From positions 1 to 7,141 of the forward strand of contig JAQGHZ010000095.1 in NCBI GenBank assembly GCA_028291485.1: a stretch of 7,141 nt of DNA, read 5' to 3'. Positions 1 through 5,523 of this stretch are shown here, piece after piece (the stretch's first letter is position 1; every line of letters begins with the position of its first letter). A program made the translations under genes and the position numbers. The DNA comes from Rubritepida sp. Its GTDB lineage: Bacteria; Pseudomonadota; Alphaproteobacteria; Acetobacterales; Acetobacteraceae. The notes under the pieces were generated by a model. That model worked only from the letters and a program-made list of their open reading frames with translations. It was not told the origin of the DNA and searched no databases.

Positions 1-622
1 GATTCACCTCGCGCGGGTCGGCGCCACCCGAGTCCACATCCACGGCGGTCAAAGCGGGCAGGGGAGAGAAGATCAGCCGCCCGCCGCCCGGCAGCGTCCA
101 GTCGGGCGCGTGAAGCCGCTCCACCTCATCCTCGACGGCATCGTCGAAGGCGATGCCCTGGCGGATCCGGGACGAACCGGCCAGCGCCCGGCGCAGCCGC
201 GCGACCTCGGCTGCATCGTCGGCGAGGACCACGGCCTGCGGATGCGCCAGGGCCCAGCGCAGCGCGGCATCCGGCCCGCGCTCGATCACGCCGTCTCCCT
301 CCGTTTGAGGGATGCGCGCCGTCACGCGCTTGCCCTTGCCGCCCTGGGCGGCACGGGTGACGCGCAGGGTCAGGTAGGTGCCCTCGGGCGGGAGGCGGCG
401 GCCTTCGGTATCGCCCTCGGGGAGAAAGCCCGTCTCGCCCCCGGGCAAGGCCACGAAGGCACCCGACAGGGCCGGCATGGCGGAGACGATCCGGCCCCTG
501 ACGATGTCGCCCACGCCGTCGGGCCGAGAGGGCCGTTCAAGCCGGTAGCCGTCCAGCACGCCGTCGCGCAGCAAGGCCACGCGCCGCTCGCCAGGGGAGC
601 GCGACAGGCGGACCTCGATCAT
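1..622 (-). CDS. Compact ribonuclease E/G-family protein (3' part beyond window)
   Basis: The first 207 residues are visible and the gene continues past the left edge. Residues about 36-115 look like an S1 RNA-binding domain (GDIVRGRIV, then SGAFVAL and GFLPEGD), as at the start of RNase E/G proteins. Residues 191-199 (LTAVDVDSG) match the catalytic strand of RNase E/G, where the first Asp (D195) corresponds to the Mg-binding Asp303 of E. coli RNase E. In E. coli RNase E/G this motif lies near residue 303, about 100 residues later, so this is a shortened member with little between the S1 domain and the catalytic strand. The position of Asn305 is Asp (D197) here. The ATG overlaps the maf stop as ATGA, implying translational coupling. 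The expected role is cytoplasmic RNA processing or turnover. The family call is firm. Whether it acts like RNase E or G, or keeps activity, cannot be told without the C-terminus. Confidence 0.85.
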   Translation of the reverse strand, partial: MIEVRLSRSPGERRVALLRDGVLDGYRLERPSRPDGVGDIVRGRIVSAMPALSGAFVALPGGETGFLPEGDTEGRRLPPEGTYLTLRVTRAAQGGKGKRVTARIPQTEGDGVIERGPDAALRWALAHPQAVVLADDAAEVARLRRALAGSSRIRQGIAFDDAVEDEVERLHAPDWTLPGGGRLIFSPLPALTAVDVDSGGADPREVN

Positions 623-1218
623 GGCTTCAGCCAGCCGCAGCCCCGAAGCAGCTGCGCCGTCTCGAAGAGCGGCAGGCCGACCACGTTGGAATGGCTCCCG
701 GACAGGAAGCGCACGAACATCTCGGCCGCGCCCTGCAGCGCATAGCCGCCGGCCATGCCGCGCCACTCGCCGCCGGCGACATAGGCCGCGATCTGCTGGT
801 CCGTCAGCCGCTGGAAGGCGAGCACCGTCGTCACCAGCCGCTGGCCCACATGCCCATCCGGCCGCCGCAGCACGACGCCCGTGTACACCTGGTGCCGCCG
901 GCCCGAGAGCAGGTTCAGGAAACGCGTGGCTTCCGCCTCGTCGCCCGGCTTGCCCAGGATGCGGCGCCCGACGCCGACCACGGTATCGGCCGCCAGCACC
1001 AGCGCGTCCGCGTGCTCATCCCCTTGGGCCGCAGCCACCGCCTTGGCGGCGGCCAGGCGCGCGGCCAGCTGACGCGGCAGCTCGTCGCGGCGGGGCGTTT
1101 CGTCGATGTCGGTGGGTGCCACGCGATCCGGCGTCACGCCGATGCGGGCCAGCAATTCGATCCGGCGCGGACTTGCCGAGGCCAGGACCAGGGGCGGGCG
1201 TTCCCCGCTCACGGTCAC
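619..1218 (-). CDS. maf: Maf-family nucleoside triphosphate pyrophosphatase (YhdE-like)
   Basis: About 199 residues, the usual Maf length. Maf proteins hydrolyse non-canonical or selected NTPs to NMP and pyrophosphate in the cytoplasm, which limits misincorporation. Visible motifs are LASASPRR (residues 12-19), TDIDE (36-40), the conserved Lys59, LAADTVV with the likely catalytic Asp78, and GKP (89-91). Near the C-terminus come SGRRHQVYTGV, AGGYALQG and SNVVGLPL. The ALQG and VGLPL segments resemble E. coli YhdE (dTTP/UTP pyrophosphatase) more than YceF, so that specificity is the better guess. The start is uncertain. GTG at 1218 is preferred because a GGA lies 9 nt upstream and it leaves a short N-terminus before LVLAS. 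TTG at 1251, directly after the infA stop, and GTG at 1212 are alternatives. The gene lies downstream of infA and overlaps the RNase E/G gene by 4 bp, so the three are probably one operon. Confidence 0.95.
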   Translation of the reverse strand: MTVSGERPPLVLASASPRRIELLARIGVTPDRVAPTDIDETPRRDELPRQLAARLAAAKAVAAAQGDEHADALVLAADTVVGVGRRILGKPGDEAEATRFLNLLSGRRHQVYTGVVLRRPDGHVGQRLVTTVLAFQRLTDQQIAAYVAGGEWRGMAGGYALQGAAEMFVRFLSGSHSNVVGLPLFETAQLLRGCGWLKP

Positions 1219-1228
1219 TTGAAGTGAT

Positions 1229-1264
1229 CCAATGACTTGAAGCGGCCCCAATTACTTGAAGCGG
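1229..1264. repeat. Tandem near-duplication at infA 3' end / maf 5' end
   Basis: Positions 1229-1245 and 1248-1264 match at 16 of 17 bases (CCAAtGACTTGAAGCGG versus CCAAtTACTTGAAGCGG, plus strand), 19 bp apart. A third, shorter copy of ACTTGAAG begins at 1217. The rightmost unit is the last codons of infA (Arg-Phe-Lys-stop), so the others look like copies of the gene end extending into the start of maf. The repeats fall across the possible maf start codons. Confidence 0.7.
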
Positions 1265-1470
1265 AAAGTGATGCGGCCCTTGGTCAGGTCGTAAGGCGTC
1301 ATCTCGACGTTCACGCGGTCGCCGGCGAGCACGCGGATGCGGTTCTTGCGCATCTTCCCCGAGGTGTGGGCGAGGACCATGTGCTCATTGTCGAGCTTCA
1401 CGCGAAACATGGCATTCGGCAGAAGTTCAACGACCTGGCCGCTGAACTCGATCATATCCTCTTTCGACAT
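1252..1470 (-). CDS. infA: Translation initiation factor IF-1
   Basis: A complete 72-residue protein, the standard IF-1 length. It is a single S1-like OB-fold that binds the 30S A site with IF-2 and IF-3 during initiation. The sequence is textbook alphaproteobacterial IF-1: MSKEDMIEFSG at the start, ELLPNAMFRVKLDNEH, AHTSGKMRKNRIRVLAGD, then YDLTKGRITFRFK at the end. The start is fixed by this conservation and by an AGGA 6 nt before the ATG. The frame stays open for thousands of bases upstream, but that is a GC-rich artefact. It is the first gene of the infA-maf-RNase operon and diverges from the molybdenum hydroxylase genes. A candidate promoter sits about 80-110 nt upstream. Confidence 0.99.
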   Translation of the reverse strand: MSKEDMIEFSGQVVELLPNAMFRVKLDNEHMVLAHTSGKMRKNRIRVLAGDRVNVEMTPYDLTKGRITFRFK

Positions 1471-1548
1471 TCGTATCCTGTAACAGTGCTGGAGGCTTCG
1501 CGGGCGTGCGGAATCGCGCCGCGGGCAGGCCCCGGCACGGGCGAGGGT

Positions 1549-1577
1549 GAAATGCGCCATCAACCCGGCAAGGTCAA
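1549..1577 (-). promoter_or_regulatory. Candidate sigma-70-type promoter for infA
   Basis: Read on the minus strand, TTGACC (1577-1572) is a good -35 element. It is followed after exactly 17 bp by CATTTC (1554-1549), a weak -10 element. This would start transcription about 70 nt upstream of the infA ATG. The -35 match and spacing are good and the -10 is poor, so this is a candidate only. Confidence 0.4.
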
Positions 1578-1595
1578 GTTTGGAGACCTTCGGAT

Positions 1596-1625
1596 GGCCC
1601 GCGGTTAACGTTCCGGGCCGTTTTT
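1596..1625 (+). terminator. Terminator-like hairpin with T run in the divergent region
   Basis: GGCCCG (1596-1601) pairs with CGGGCC (1614-1619) across a 12-nt loop and is followed by G and five Ts (1621-1625). It has the shape of a short rho-independent terminator for plus-strand transcription. No plus-strand gene lies upstream, so it could stop antisense transcripts from the infA region, act in a leader of the downstream operon, or be chance. A second small hairpin (GGGCGC 1645-1650 with GCGCCC 1657-1662) follows before the next gene. Confidence 0.3.
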
Positions 1626-1701
1626 GTTGCGTCCCGTGTCGGGCGGGCGCTTGAATGCGCCCCGTCACAGAGCGCCGCAGCAGGCGCCGGGGGAGGAAAC
1701 G

Positions 1702-2169
1702 ATGAGCCAGAATCTGGCCATGACCGTCAATGGCCGCAATGTCTCCATCACGGTCGACGATCCCGACATGCCGCTGCTCTACGCGCTCCGCAACGAGCTC
1801 GGCCTGACCGGGCCGCATTTCGGCTGCGGCCTCGGCCAATGCGGCGCCTGCACCGTGCACCTCGACGGCGAGGCGCCGCGCAGCTCCGTGCTGCCGGTCG
1901 CCTCGGCGGCGGGCAAGACCAGCGTCACGCTGGAGGGCCTCGGCACGCCGGAGCGCCCGCACAAGCTCCAGCAGGCCTTCATCGCCGAGCAGGCCGTCCA
2001 GTGCGGCTACTGCGCCAATGGCATGATCATGCAGTCGGCCGCCTTCCTGGCGAAGACGCCCCGCCCGACCGAGGCCCAGGTGAAGCAGGAGCTGGTCAAC
2101 AACATCTGTCGCTGCGGCACCCATCCGCGAGTCGTGGCCGCCGTGATGCGCGCCGCGGCGCAGGGCTGA
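1702..2169 (+). CDS. [2Fe-2S] small subunit of a NicA/IorA-type molybdenum hydroxylase
   Basis: 155 residues, about the length of NicA (nicotinate hydroxylase) and IorA (isoquinoline 1-oxidoreductase). It carries electrons from the molybdenum site of the large subunit through two [2Fe-2S] clusters. The N-terminal ferredoxin-like domain has Cys42, Cys47 and Cys50 in FGCGLGQCGACTVHLDG. The fourth plant-type ligand, expected in an R-S-C segment, is Ser62 here (codon TCC, 1885-1887; sequence RSSVLPV). The C-terminal helical domain has a complete second cluster set: Cys101, Cys104, Cys136 and Cys138 (QCGYC, NNICRCGTH). The start is supported by a strong GGAGG 5 nt before the ATG. The protein has no signal peptide, so it is presumably exported folded together with the Tat-bearing large subunit encoded 15 nt downstream. 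The substrate is unknown. The family call is very secure, and the effect of the missing cysteine is open. Confidence 0.95.
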   Translation: MSQNLAMTVNGRNVSITVDDPDMPLLYALRNELGLTGPHFGCGLGQCGACTVHLDGEAPRSSVLPVASAAGKTSVTLEGLGTPERPHKLQQAFIAEQAVQCGYCANGMIMQSAAFLAKTPRPTEAQVKQELVNNICRCGTHPRVVAAVMRAAAQG

Positions 2170-2184
2170 GGGAAGGGCACGTCG

Positions 2185-4383
2185 ATGAACGCCATGAATA
2201 TGGACCGCCGCTCCTGGCTCAAGGCCAGCGGCGCCCTCGTCGTCGGCTTCGCGGCCGGCCTTCCCAACGCCGCCGCCGCCTGGACGGATAAGCCCGTCGC
2301 GGGCGACCAAGTCGCCTCCTTCCTGGCGATCGACCAGGAGGGCAACGTCACCGTCTATGTGGGCAAGGTCGATCTCGGGACCGGGGTTCGCACCGGCTTC
2401 ATGCAGATCGCCGCCGAGGAGCTGGACGTCCCGCTCGCCCGCATCCGCGTGGTCGAGGGCGACACGGCGCTGACGCCGGACCAGGGCGTCTCCTATGGCT
2501 CGCTCTCCATCCAGGTGGGCGGCGTGGCCCTGCGCGCGGCCGCCGCCACCGCCCGTCGAGAGCTGCTGTCCCGCGCGGCCCAGCGCCTCGGCGTGCCCGT
2601 CGCGGGCGTGGGCGTGCAGGACGGCGTGGTGGTCGCGCCCACCGGCCGCGTCTCCTATGCCGAGCTGGTGCGCGTCGGCGGGCTGGAGCTGAAGGTGGAC
2701 ACCGCCGCGCCCATCAAGCCGCCCAATGCCCGCCGCATCGTCGGGCAGGCGATCCCCCGCGTGGACATCCCGGACAAGGTCTTCGGTCACCCCGGCTACG
2801 TCCACGACCTGAAGGTGGAGGGCATGCTGCACGGCCGCCCGGTCCGCCCGCCGCAGATGGGCGCCACGGCCGAGGCGGTCGACGAATCCAGCATCGCGCA
2901 CATTCCCGGCATCGTGCGCGTGGTGCACCAGGGCGCCTTCGTGGGCGTCGTGGCGGAGAACGAGTGGTCCGCCGTCAAGGCCGCGCGCGATCTCAAGGTA
3001 CGCTGGTCGTCCTGGGAGGGCCTGCCCGACCAGGCGAAGATCTGGGAGCACGTCCGCGCCAGCGCCATCGCCCAGGCCCAGGTCACGCAGGAACGCGGCG
3101 ACCCGGCCGCAGCCATGGCCGGCGCGGCCAGGCGCCTCTCGGCGAGCTACGACTTCGCCATCCACACCCATGGCTCCATGGGCCCCTCCTGCGCCGTCGC
3201 CGAGTTCAAGGACGGCCGGCTGACGAACTGGTCCGCCAGCCAGGGCACGCACAACCTCCGCAAGCAGCTCGCCATGATGCTGGCCATGCCGGTCGATCAG
3301 GTGCGCTGCATCTACCTGGAGGGCGCCGGCTGCTACGGCCGCAACGGCCACGAGGACGCCGCCGCCGATGCGGCGCTGCTCGCCAAGGCCGTTGGCCGCC
3401 CCGTCCGCGTGCAATGGATGCGCGCCGACGAGCATGGCTGGGACCCCAAGGGCCCGCCGCATCTCGTGGACCTGCGCGCCGGCCTCGATACCGCGGGCAA
3501 CATCGTCGGCTGGGAGAGCGAGGCCTTCATCCCCAAGGGGGCCGGCGGAAACGTGGACCTCACCGCCGCCGAGCTTTCCGGCGCACCGCGCGAGTCCCTC
3601 CAGAGCCCGGGCAACATCGTCCACAACCTGGCGCTGCCCTATGCGCTGCCGGCGGTGAAGACCACCTGCCAGCGCCTGGAGACGACGCCCTTCCGCCCGA
3701 GCTGGATCCGCACGCCCGGGCGCATGCAGAACACCTTCGCCAATGAATCCTTCCTCGACGAATGCGCGGCCGAGGCGAAGGTCGATCCCATCGACTACCG
3801 CCTGCGCCTGCTCCCGCCCGAGGAGGTCCGCGGCCGGGAGGTGCTGGAGCGCGTGGCCCGCCTCGCCAATTGGCAGAAGCGGCCGAGCCCGCAGCGCGAC
3901 CTGACCGGCGAATGGGTCACCGGCCGGGGCGTCACCTTCTGCAAGTACGAGCTGGTGCGCACCTACATCGCCGGCGTCGCCGAGGTCTCGGTGAACCGCG
4001 GCACGGGCGAGATCCGCGTCACGCACTTCTTCTGCGCGCATGACTGCGGCCAGATGATCAACCCGGGCGGTGTGCGGACACAGGTGGAGGGGAACATCAT
4101 CCACACCCTCAGCCGCACGCTGTTCGAGGAGCTGACCTACGACCGCGGGGCCGTCACCAGCCTCGACTGGGGCAGCTACCGCGTCATCGCCTTCCCGGAG
4201 GTGCCGCAGATCACCGTGGAGCTCATCGACCGCCCCGCCGAGGCCCCCTGGGGCGCCGGCGAGCCCTCGGCGGCGATCGTGCCTTCGGCAGTCTCCAACG
4301 CGGTCTTCGATGCAACGGGAGTTCGGATGCGCTCGGTGCCCTTCCTGCCCGCGAAGTTCAAGGCGGCGGCGCAAGGCACCTGA
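2185..4383 (+). CDS. Tat-exported molybdopterin-binding large subunit, NicB/IorB-like
   Basis: 732 residues, xanthine dehydrogenase superfamily, molybdopterin-cytosine-dinucleotide type. It should hydroxylate a substrate carbon with water-derived oxygen and pass electrons to the [2Fe-2S] partner encoded just upstream. A twin-arginine signal is present (DRRSWLK, Arg8-Arg9, a hydrophobic stretch to about residue 26, then an Ala-rich cleavage region near 29-32), which implies a periplasmic enzyme. Cofactor-domain motifs include HTHGSMGPSCAVAEF (327-341), GAGCYGRNGHED (380-391), VRVQWMRADEHGWDPKGPP and HDCGQMINPGG. The expected catalytic glutamate is Glu693 in GAGEPS. HGS-GPS and GCYGRNGH point to the NicB-like branch rather than aldehyde oxidases. 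NicB carries extra C-terminal cytochrome c domains, and this protein ends without them. The start at 2185 has AGGGAAGGG 7 nt upstream; Met4 and Met6 are alternatives that keep the Tat motif. No cytochrome, XdhC-like or MobA-like gene follows. Substrate specificity cannot be read from the sequence. Confidence 0.95.
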   Translation: MNAMNMDRRSWLKASGALVVGFAAGLPNAAAAWTDKPVAGDQVASFLAIDQEGNVTVYVGKVDLGTGVRTGFMQIAAEELDVPLARIRVVEGDTALTPDQGVSYGSLSIQVGGVALRAAAATARRELLSRAAQRLGVPVAGVGVQDGVVVAPTGRVSYAELVRVGGLELKVDTAAPIKPPNARRIVGQAIPRVDIPDKVFGHPGYVHDLKVEGMLHGRPVRPPQMGATAEAVDESSIAHIPGIVRVVHQGAFVGVVAENEWSAVKAARDLKVRWSSWEGLPDQAKIWEHVRASAIAQAQVTQERGDPAAAMAGAARRLSASYDFAIHTHGSMGPSCAVAEFKDGRLTNWSASQGTHNLRKQLAMMLAMPVDQVRCIYLEGAGCYGRNGHEDAAADAALLAKAVGRPVRVQWMRADEHGWDPKGPPHLVDLRAGLDTAGNIVGWESEAFIPKGAGGNVDLTAAELSGAPRESLQSPGNIVHNLALPYALPAVKTTCQRLETTPFRPSWIRTPGRMQNTFANESFLDECAAEAKVDPIDYRLRLLPPEEVRGREVLERVARLANWQKRPSPQRDLTGEWVTGRGVTFCKYELVRTYIAGVAEVSVNRGTGEIRVTHFFCAHDCGQMINPGGVRTQVEGNIIHTLSRTLFEELTYDRGAVTSLDWGSYRVIAFPEVPQITVELIDRPAEAPWGAGEPSAAIVPSAVSNAVFDATGVRMRSVPFLPAKFKAAAQGT

Positions 4384-4430
4384 GCCGAAGTATCCGCCTG
4401 GGGGCAACCCTAGGGGGCGGCGGGCATTTT

Positions 4431-4455
4431 CCATCCGGAAGACTATTCCGGATGG
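4431..4455. promoter_or_regulatory. Perfect 10-bp inverted repeat abutting a ribosome binding site
   Basis: CCATCCGGAA (4431-4440) and TTCCGGATGG (4446-4455) are perfect inverted copies around a 5-nt loop (GACTA). The last two bases of the right arm are the first G residues of the GGAGG ribosome binding site for the ATG at 4465. No T run follows on either strand, so it is not a classic terminator. It could be an operator, an RNA hairpin that hides the ribosome binding site, or the processed 3' end of the preceding operon. Confidence 0.6.
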
Positions 4456-4464
4456 AGGATAGTT

Positions 4465-4944
4465 ATGCCTCGCAAGGCATTTTTGGCGCTCGGCGTGCTT
4501 TGCGCCGTTTCGGGCGCCGCACGGGCGCAACAAGCTGTCAGCTTGCGCTAGGCCACCGGCTACGGCCAGGGCGTGCTGCAGGCGATGATCCGCTCGGCCG
4601 ACGAATCCTACGTCGCCTTCAACTGCTCGAACAGCCAGTTCCAGCAGGGGCCGACGATCTCGGTGGAGGCGCACGGCCGGTCGCTGGACGGGCCGAAGAC
4701 GCTGCAGCTCGTCGTGGACGGGCAGAACTTCACCATGCCCCTGCTCAACGGCGTGGTGAGCGGCAAGACCCGTGGCTCGGGCGTGCTCGACTCCGCGCGA
4801 GCGATCTCGGCCAGCGGCGCCGAGAGCTTCACGGCCGCGATTCCCGAGATCAACTGGCGGCAGGAATTCTCGCTGGGAAACGCGCGCACCGTCCTGATCG
4901 GGCCGTCGGGCGGCACGATCGTGGAGCGTTGTTCGCCAGGGTAA
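4465..4944 (+). pseudogene. Small secreted protein gene interrupted by an in-frame amber codon
   Basis: From ATG 4465 the first 28 codons give a convincing Sec signal peptide: Pro-Arg-Lys, then a hydrophobic core (AFLALGVLCAVSG), then cleavage after Ala-Arg-Ala at residue 21. Codon 29 is TAG (4549-4551). The same frame then stays open for 130 further codons to TAA at 4942-4944, giving 159 residues' worth if read through. The downstream part looks like a compact secreted domain with Gly-rich loops and two cysteines, at 54 (FNCSNS) and 156 (ERCSPG), that could form a disulfide. A GGAGG lies 5 nt before the ATG, with the inverted repeat at 4431-4455 just upstream. Restarts at GTG 4573 or ATG 4585 would lose the signal peptide. 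I do not recognise the family. The options are a point-mutation pseudogene, a sequencing error (TAG is one base from CAG, TGG, GAG or TAC), or amber suppression. A pseudogene or an error is most likely. Confidence 0.7.
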
Positions 4945-4946
4945 AG

Positions 4947-4978
4947 GGTGCCGGGGGGCCATCGGCCCCCCGGCCACC
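4947..4978. terminator. Strong GC hairpin between convergent genes
   Basis: CCGGGGGGCC (4951-4960) and GGCCCCCCGG (4964-4973) form a perfect 10-bp stem with an ATC loop. GGTG (4947-4950) and CACC (4975-4978) extend it past one bulged C. It sits 2 bp after the TAA of the interrupted secreted gene and 7 bp beyond the TAG of the SWIB gene, the place for a bidirectional terminator. There is no long T run: only CTTT follows on the minus strand and nothing on the plus strand. The structure is certain and its use as a terminator is inferred. Confidence 0.6.
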
Positions 4979-4985
4979 GTGTCGG

Positions 4986-5321
4986 CTACTTGAGATGGGC
5001 GGCGATGTACTTGTTCATCTCGAACATCGTCACCTTGTCCTTGCCGAAGACCTTCTTGAGCTTGTCGTCGGCGAGGATCTCGCGCTTGTTCTCGGGATTC
5101 TGGAGATTGTGGGCCTTGATGTAGGTCCACATCTTCGAGACCACCTCGCCGCGGGCGATCTTCGCGGTGCCGACCACGGCACCGAGCTCGGCGGAAGGCG
5201 TCAGCGGCTGCTGCAGGGCATTTGGCTTGCCCGACGGGGCTGCCTTGGCGGCGGCGGGCTTGGCGGCGGGGGCAGCCTTGGCCTTCGGGGCCGGCTTCTT
5301 CTCTGGCGTCTTGGTGGGCAT
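4986..5321 (-). CDS. SWIB/MDM2-domain protein with histone H1-like tail
   Basis: 111 residues from the ATG at 5321, which has a GGAG 7 nt upstream. The frame also runs further upstream, but the extension lacks family character. Residues 1-33 are a low-complexity, basic tail: eight Lys, eleven Ala and eight Pro, in KPAPKAKAAPAAKPAAAK style. Residues about 37-111 form a SWIB domain, including MWTYIKAHNLQNPENKREI, then DDKLKKVFGKDKVTMFEMNKYIAAHL. SWIB domains are known from eukaryotic SWI/SNF complexes and from chlamydial and other bacterial proteins. The Lys/Ala/Pro tail resembles bacterial histone H1-like proteins, so nucleoid binding is a plausible but unproven role. It converges with the interrupted secreted gene and diverges from the cardiolipin synthase. 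A TTGACG at 5387-5382 lies upstream, but no good -10 follows. The domain call is firm and the function unknown. Confidence 0.9.
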   Translation of the reverse strand: MPTKTPEKKPAPKAKAAPAAKPAAAKAAPSGKPNALQQPLTPSAELGAVVGTAKIARGEVVSKMWTYIKAHNLQNPENKREILADDKLKKVFGKDKVTMFEMNKYIAAHLK

Positions 5322-5523
5322 CGACTCGCTCCGGTTGGTTGAGATGGCGGCAGGCCGGAAAAAGACACCCGGTTCCGAGACCGTCAACGCCCCCGGCATG
5401 CCATCGTTTTATGCGCCGCGGAAAGGGAAATCTCCTCGATTCGCAGCCGAAACCCTGGACCTCCGCCGCCTTGGCCGGCAACCCCATTCGCCGGATGGCG
5501 CATTTCCGTCCAGGATCGGCGCG

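Noticed and set aside
110..745. Plus-strand frames of up to about 210 codons over the RNase E/G and maf genes
   Set aside because: They are antisense to two well-supported families in a conserved operon and show no domain-like sequence.
4531..4545. Short palindrome CAAGCTGTCAGCTTG just before the amber codon
   Set aside because: Seven-base arms around one base inside a coding frame can arise by chance. I see no target duplication or second copy to suggest an insertion scar.
4452..5342. A plus-strand 296-codon frame starting in the inverted repeat and crossing into the SWIB gene
   Set aside because: It runs across a strong hairpin and antisense to the whole SWIB gene, has shadow-like Arg/Gly/Leu composition, and competes with the signal-peptide frame that has the ribosome binding site.
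5359..5387. Possible promoter for the SWIB gene (TTGACG, then CTTTTT after 17 bp)
   Set aside because: The -35 is fair, but the -10 does not resemble TATAAT, so it was left out of the feature list.
5398..5523. An upstream in-frame extension of the cardiolipin synthase
   Set aside because: The extra residues are basic and unlike the family, and the known N-terminal membrane segment begins right at ATG 5524, which has its own ribosome binding site.
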